Source: Crossaster papposus (lineage: Eukaryota > Echinodermata > Asteroidea > Velatida > Solasteridae). From it: a stretch of DNA of 64,000 nucleotides. Within the stretch, counting starts at the first letter, position 1. Each line of letters begins with the position of its first letter. The stretch lies in the NCBI GenBank assembly GCA_037893245.1, contig JBAIAA010000096.1, forward strand, positions 1,912,355-1,976,354. The letters run 5' to 3'. The notes beneath the pieces were generated by a model, which saw only the letters and a program-made list of their open reading frames with translations, ran no database searches and was not told where the DNA came from. The position numbers and the translations under genes are program-made. Below are positions 60,192-64,000 of this stretch, in pieces.

Positions 60192-61216
60192 ATGGCGTCC
60201 AAGTTACGCAGTCTCTTCCACGACCCGGAGTATTACGTCAGGTCTTTCCAGTGCTTCGCTGATCTGTCGGCGAAGTTCAGCATGTACGCCAACTGGGGAG
60301 ATACCGTGTTTGGCGAAGCCGTGGTTGAGAAAATCAAAGTAAAACTAGGCGAGAAAGAAGAGCTATGTGTCCTGGGAATAGGAAGTGGATCAGGTATAGG
60401 GCATACAAAATGACGAGAATTATAGAAACAAGTTTCGGTGAAAAAGAAAATTTTAAGAAAATTTGATTTTAGTTTATAGCCTAGGCTTACACCTCATCAG
60501 CTGCACATGCGATGGTCGCTACTTTTTTCACAGCATAAAATAATTACTTTGGCATTTGTATTTTTGTTGTATTCGTCAGGGGAGATGGACGTGATGCTGT
60601 TGGTCAAACTCTTGCGACAATTTCCACTCATCAACAACCGTGTAGTTGAGCCTGCCACGGACCAGCTAGTCAAGTACAAGGCCTTGGCGCAGTCCAAGGC
60701 ACAACAACTACACGGCGTCACTTGTGACTGGCGGCAGCAGACGATCGATCAGTACGAGAAGGCGGGAGATCCGCGAAAGTTCCACTTTATCAGCGCGATT
60801 CACTCCATTTATTACGCGGAAGATGTCGACCGTTCCTGATGTATCTGTACGACCGGTTGGAGCCCGGAGGGGTAATGCTCGTGGTAGTAGTCTCAGGTAT
60901 CTCAGATTTGACCTGGAAATCCGGGTGATTTTTTTAATCTGACACTTTTCCTGGTGGAAATAACACTCATTTTTTCTGGTAATTTTGACCGAAAAAGTGT
61001 CAGGTCAATCACGAGCCAGGACTACCAGAGTCTATTATTCTTAACGTTTTAAAAAAAGTAGAGGCTATAGCTACGGACGTCTTAAAAAGTTAAAGGAGCG
61101 ACGATGCACGCGCGACTCGTCGTCGAGAAATCTACTAGTTGCAGTCGGCCGATCCAGTCATTTGGGTATACCGATGCTGACCTGCTTAAGGTTTGGTGTT
61201 TGTAAATGCTTGGGGG

Positions 61217-61257
<41 letters not shown>

Positions 61258-62427
61258 GTGTGTGGTGTTCTTGTAATCTTGTTTCTTGAGCAATTATAAA
61301 TGGTTTTGTTTTTTAATGTTCGCAAATGGATGCACACTACCTTTAAACACTTTTTTCCGATGTTACACTTTTCCCGATTGACTCCTTGGGTTTCTACGCA
61401 GACCATTCGAGGAGAATTGCTGTTTAATAATTTAAAATGTGCCTTGGTGTGTAAGTAACAAGACCAGGGGTGATGTATAAAATGACATTAATTGGGGTTA
61501 ATCTCCGTAAGTGTAATTGGCCCCCCTTATTAACATGTTCAAACACTGACAAATGTAGGCGCTGTTCGTGACGAACATTCGGCAACCCCCCCAAAAGAAC
61601 ATTGTACATGTACATGTACATGTGAGATTGTATGCACGCGGTACGCACGCAGCAGATTTTGTTCAGACATGGCAGTGAAGACGAATTCGGGCCAGGAGCG
61701 CATATATCGCAGTATCACCAGGTCCTACATTCTGAAGAAGATATTTCACTTGACAATTCCTTGACAATAACTTGAGTCGACCATCGACTGAATGATTTTG
61801 CATCGATACGCGTGGCACATGATACATTTTACTGAGGGCTGAAACATTGGCTTTTTTGCCAAATCAATTGTACGTTGAACATTTGGCACGAGCGGTGACC
61901 CCACTAAAAACCGGTGACCCCCACTAAAAACCTGCAATGTCACGTGCTAAACATGAAGGTGATGTCATCAATACGTGGGTCAATTGTTTTGGCTTTTGAA
62001 CGAAAGGTATTTATGAATGGGAAAAATATATATCCGGTATTAAACACGTTCCTTTTTGTCACCAGGCGATGGTGGGCATTGGCGTTTGTGGAATCACTTC
62101 CCAAGTTTTCAAGGACAGTCTGCATACCCTCCTTGCGTCGTCCGCATTCGCGACTCCTTCGACCGCCAAGGCATTCCGTCCGCGATGTACCACCAGAGTG
62201 CCCGTACTAAGATCACCCAGTGTTTCGGACGAGGCATCGGAGGAGGGCGCCCTGTTGGTGGATTTCCTGACCCACGTGGGTCAGGCTGAAGGAGACGGCA
62301 CCTGCGCAGTTGTACCAAGAGGTCATGGAATATTTCGGAGTGAAAACTGCTCCGAGAGGATCGGAGACGACTGTGTTCTTCAACCTCGATTGGGACGCGA
62401 TTGTCGTGTGCAAGCCAGTAGACTAGG
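60192..62427 (+). pseudogene. HNMT-like: Histamine N-methyltransferase-like gene, three exons, three frame breaks
   Basis: Exons 60192-60393, 60580-60896 and 62066-62427 join in phase at both introns and total about 292 codons, the length of human HNMT. The family transfers a methyl group from S-adenosylmethionine to histamine in the cytosol. Exon 1 (MASKLRSLFHDPEYYVRSFQ ... LCVLGIGSGSG) has the family N-terminus and SAM-binding glycine motif. Exon 2 has GEMDVMLLVKLLRQFP and FHFISAIHSIYYAEDVDRS, then YDRLEPGGVMLVVVVSG. Exon 3 has WRLWNHFPSFQGQ, ALLVDFLTHVG and FFNLDWDAIVVCKPVD plus TAG. Frame is lost in exon 2 (TGA at 60837-60839; cgttcctgatg lacks one C) and twice in exon 3 (near 62,229 and 62,278). 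It may be a pseudogene, or the consensus may have missing bases. Confidence 0.8.
61212..61256. repeat. Poly-G tract in the HNMT-like intron 2
   Basis: About 45 bases of nearly pure G followed by tgtgtgtg. Confidence 0.9.
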
Positions 62428-62925
62428 TTTGCGCATGGCTTGATTTGGTGTCTTGTGTGGGGTGCAAACTATATACTCTCGTTTAAAAATTCAAATTCTC
62501 AAAATAGAGCATTACGTATAGCCCTAAATCTTCCAAACTCCCCCCCCACCCCACTCCATTCTTTAGTGATCTAACACAAAGGCAGTACAGTTGCACAGGC
62601 GCGGTTCTATAGCAAGTCAGTGTACCAGATGTTATTCAAATTTAACTCGGGGTCACGCGAGTTAATGGCTTATTGCATTGACATGTTTGTACAAACATGT
62701 TTTCTTATTACCTCAACGGTTCAAACTAGTCGGTGCATTCATGCGATACTCTATCTGCTTTATTGGAGCATAGAGAAAGGACCAGAGAAGGAGTTTGAAC
62801 TTACCGGGCTTCAAAGCGCCCCACGTTCGTCGCCGCGCTGATAAAGATCTGCGGGTTTTACGACCGCAATTAGGCTAGTGTAAACATTGTCGGTCACTTA
62901 GCGAGTGCTGCACTCTGACCTTCAC
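62428..62925. other. Intergenic between the HNMT-like gene and the duplication
   Basis: 62,610-62,680 is an inverted copy of 54,030-54,110 (ccagatgttattcaaattta). No gene is supported. Confidence 0.45.
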
Positions 62926-64000
62926 TTTAAATAAAGGGGAAAAGGGACTATCGGCAGTAACCAATTTAACAAAATGGGTTATTCATGAAACTGCTTCATT
63001 CACCTACGGAGAAAAACTCTTTAACTGTAATTATCTACAGTAATAATAAACAGAATAGGTCTGTTGTGACCAGTGAAAGGGGGGTACGGGTGGGTTATTG
63101 TTTGAGATAAATTGAAAAACATACAATTAAGTGAGTATTTAAAAAAAGAAAATTACAAAAGCATTTGACAAGTTACTTTCATAAACAATAATTTGTGTGA
63201 ATTTTGTTATACTTATTTTTTAGTTATGGTAATTTGAATTGATGGATTTAAAACGTGCTTTAAAAAAAGAAACGAATTAAATATAAATGAAATCCGATAA
63301 TTCGGTTTTAATTGAGACTTTTGAAGTCAGTCCGTGTTTGGATTTAATTTAATACTTTTAAATTGAAGAGCTTATAACCAGTGCCGTGGTCTTGTGGTCT
63401 GGAGCATTGATTTGTAATCTGTGTGTAAAGATACAGGTTGTGGGTTCGAGTCCGGCCTGGGACTATGGTGCGTGTGCCCTGGGGCAAGGCACTTTGTCAC
63501 TCATTGCTTCTTTCCACCCAGGAGTAAATGGGTACCTGTGAGGGCAGAGATGGTTATTGTGGTTGATTTAGCTGCTTTGCGCCGAAATGGCAGCATCGAG
63601 CTGTATACTCCCCAGGGAGCTGAGATGGTATTGAATGTTTCATGGGCCCAATGACAGGGGTAATAATAAAGCGCTTTTGATACACCCACATAGTGGGAGT
63701 CTAAAAGCGCTATATAAGAACTGGCATTATTATTATTATTATTATTACATACTACATTGAACAATAATACAACCACGAAAACGATGGCAGATGTTTAATA
63801 CAACCTTTTTATTCAGATCCGGAAATAATTGTCGTTCGGATGTTTACGTTATTAATAAACGTATGTCGTTAATTCATTGACATTTGAAAGGTTTTGTTTA
63901 GTCAATAAATTACATTGTCGCAGTTTTACAATCATGGATTCCAAGAAAAAAGCAATAAAAATGGCGTTTGTTTTCAACCAGCGCCAGCAGTTGTTCTTTG
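62926..64000 (+). repeat. ~1.07-kb direct duplication, copy 2 (continues past the window)
   Basis: Same content and order as 57,039-58,111, still matching at the last base of the window. Confidence 0.9.
63376..63750 (+). mobile_element. tRNA-derived SINE, copy 2
   Basis: It has the same structure as the 57.5-kb SINE, B box GGTTCGAGTCC at 63443-63453 and (att)n tail. It was copied as part of the larger duplication rather than inserted independently, because the flanks are also duplicated. Confidence 0.85.

Overview
This looks like a window of animal nuclear DNA, most probably from a marine invertebrate deuterostome (echinoderm-like). The assignment rests on GT-AG introns, very dense MITEs and satellites, tRNA-derived SINEs, abundant taggcctac/tacatgta-type words, and the genes present: an expanded-type SAM-HECT ligase, a histamine N-methyltransferase, a CXorf65 homologue and a class A GPCR. 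Phylum-level placement is inference; a hemichordate or amphioxus origin is not excluded.

Layout. 1-1308: GC-rich minus-strand MADF/BESS-type gene running off the left edge. 1.9-2.8 kb: palindromic element with 'ATGGCCCTGTCACAC' termini. 3.56-4.62 kb: array of a 41-bp minisatellite. 4.93-9.88 kb: ten-exon plus-strand SAM-HECT gene with two frame breaks. 10.9 kb: MITE with perfect 30-bp TIRs. 12.32-16.18 kb: nine-exon minus-strand integrase-like (DDE) gene with one in-frame stop, flanked at about 100-130 bp on each side by inverted copies of a ~500-bp repeat. 17.37-18.18 kb: the same 41-bp minisatellite in opposite orientation. 20.3-23.4 kb: minus-strand CXorf65-like gene with a probable solo LTR in one intron. 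25.3 kb: hAT-like MITE. 25.85-27.86 kb: 83-bp satellite with a higher-order period near 869 bp. 30.2-34.9 kb: chromo-barrel-like exons followed by a large transposase-like ORF broken by a single TAA. 42.2-44.6 kb: four-exon gene for a secreted protein of about 353 aa made of GLPKPSGRPP repeats, with a TATA/Inr promoter. 48.8-51.1 kb: decayed GPCR. 51.9 kb: LINE fragment. 53.5-59.9 kb: MITEs, SINE, poly-C and tandem repeats. 60.2-62.4 kb: HNMT-like gene with three frame breaks. 62.9-64.0 kb: a second copy of the 57.04-58.11 kb segment.

There is no operon-like cooperation; the window is a set of scattered genes in transposon-rich DNA. The most notable structures are the integrase gene lying between long inverted repeats, itself inside a segment bounded by inverted minisatellite arrays, and the repeat-polyprotein gene. 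Five gene models carry one to three lesions each, so either pseudogenisation or residual assembly errors are widespread here. All exon models were built by eye from splice signals, phase agreement and family motifs; no search could be run.
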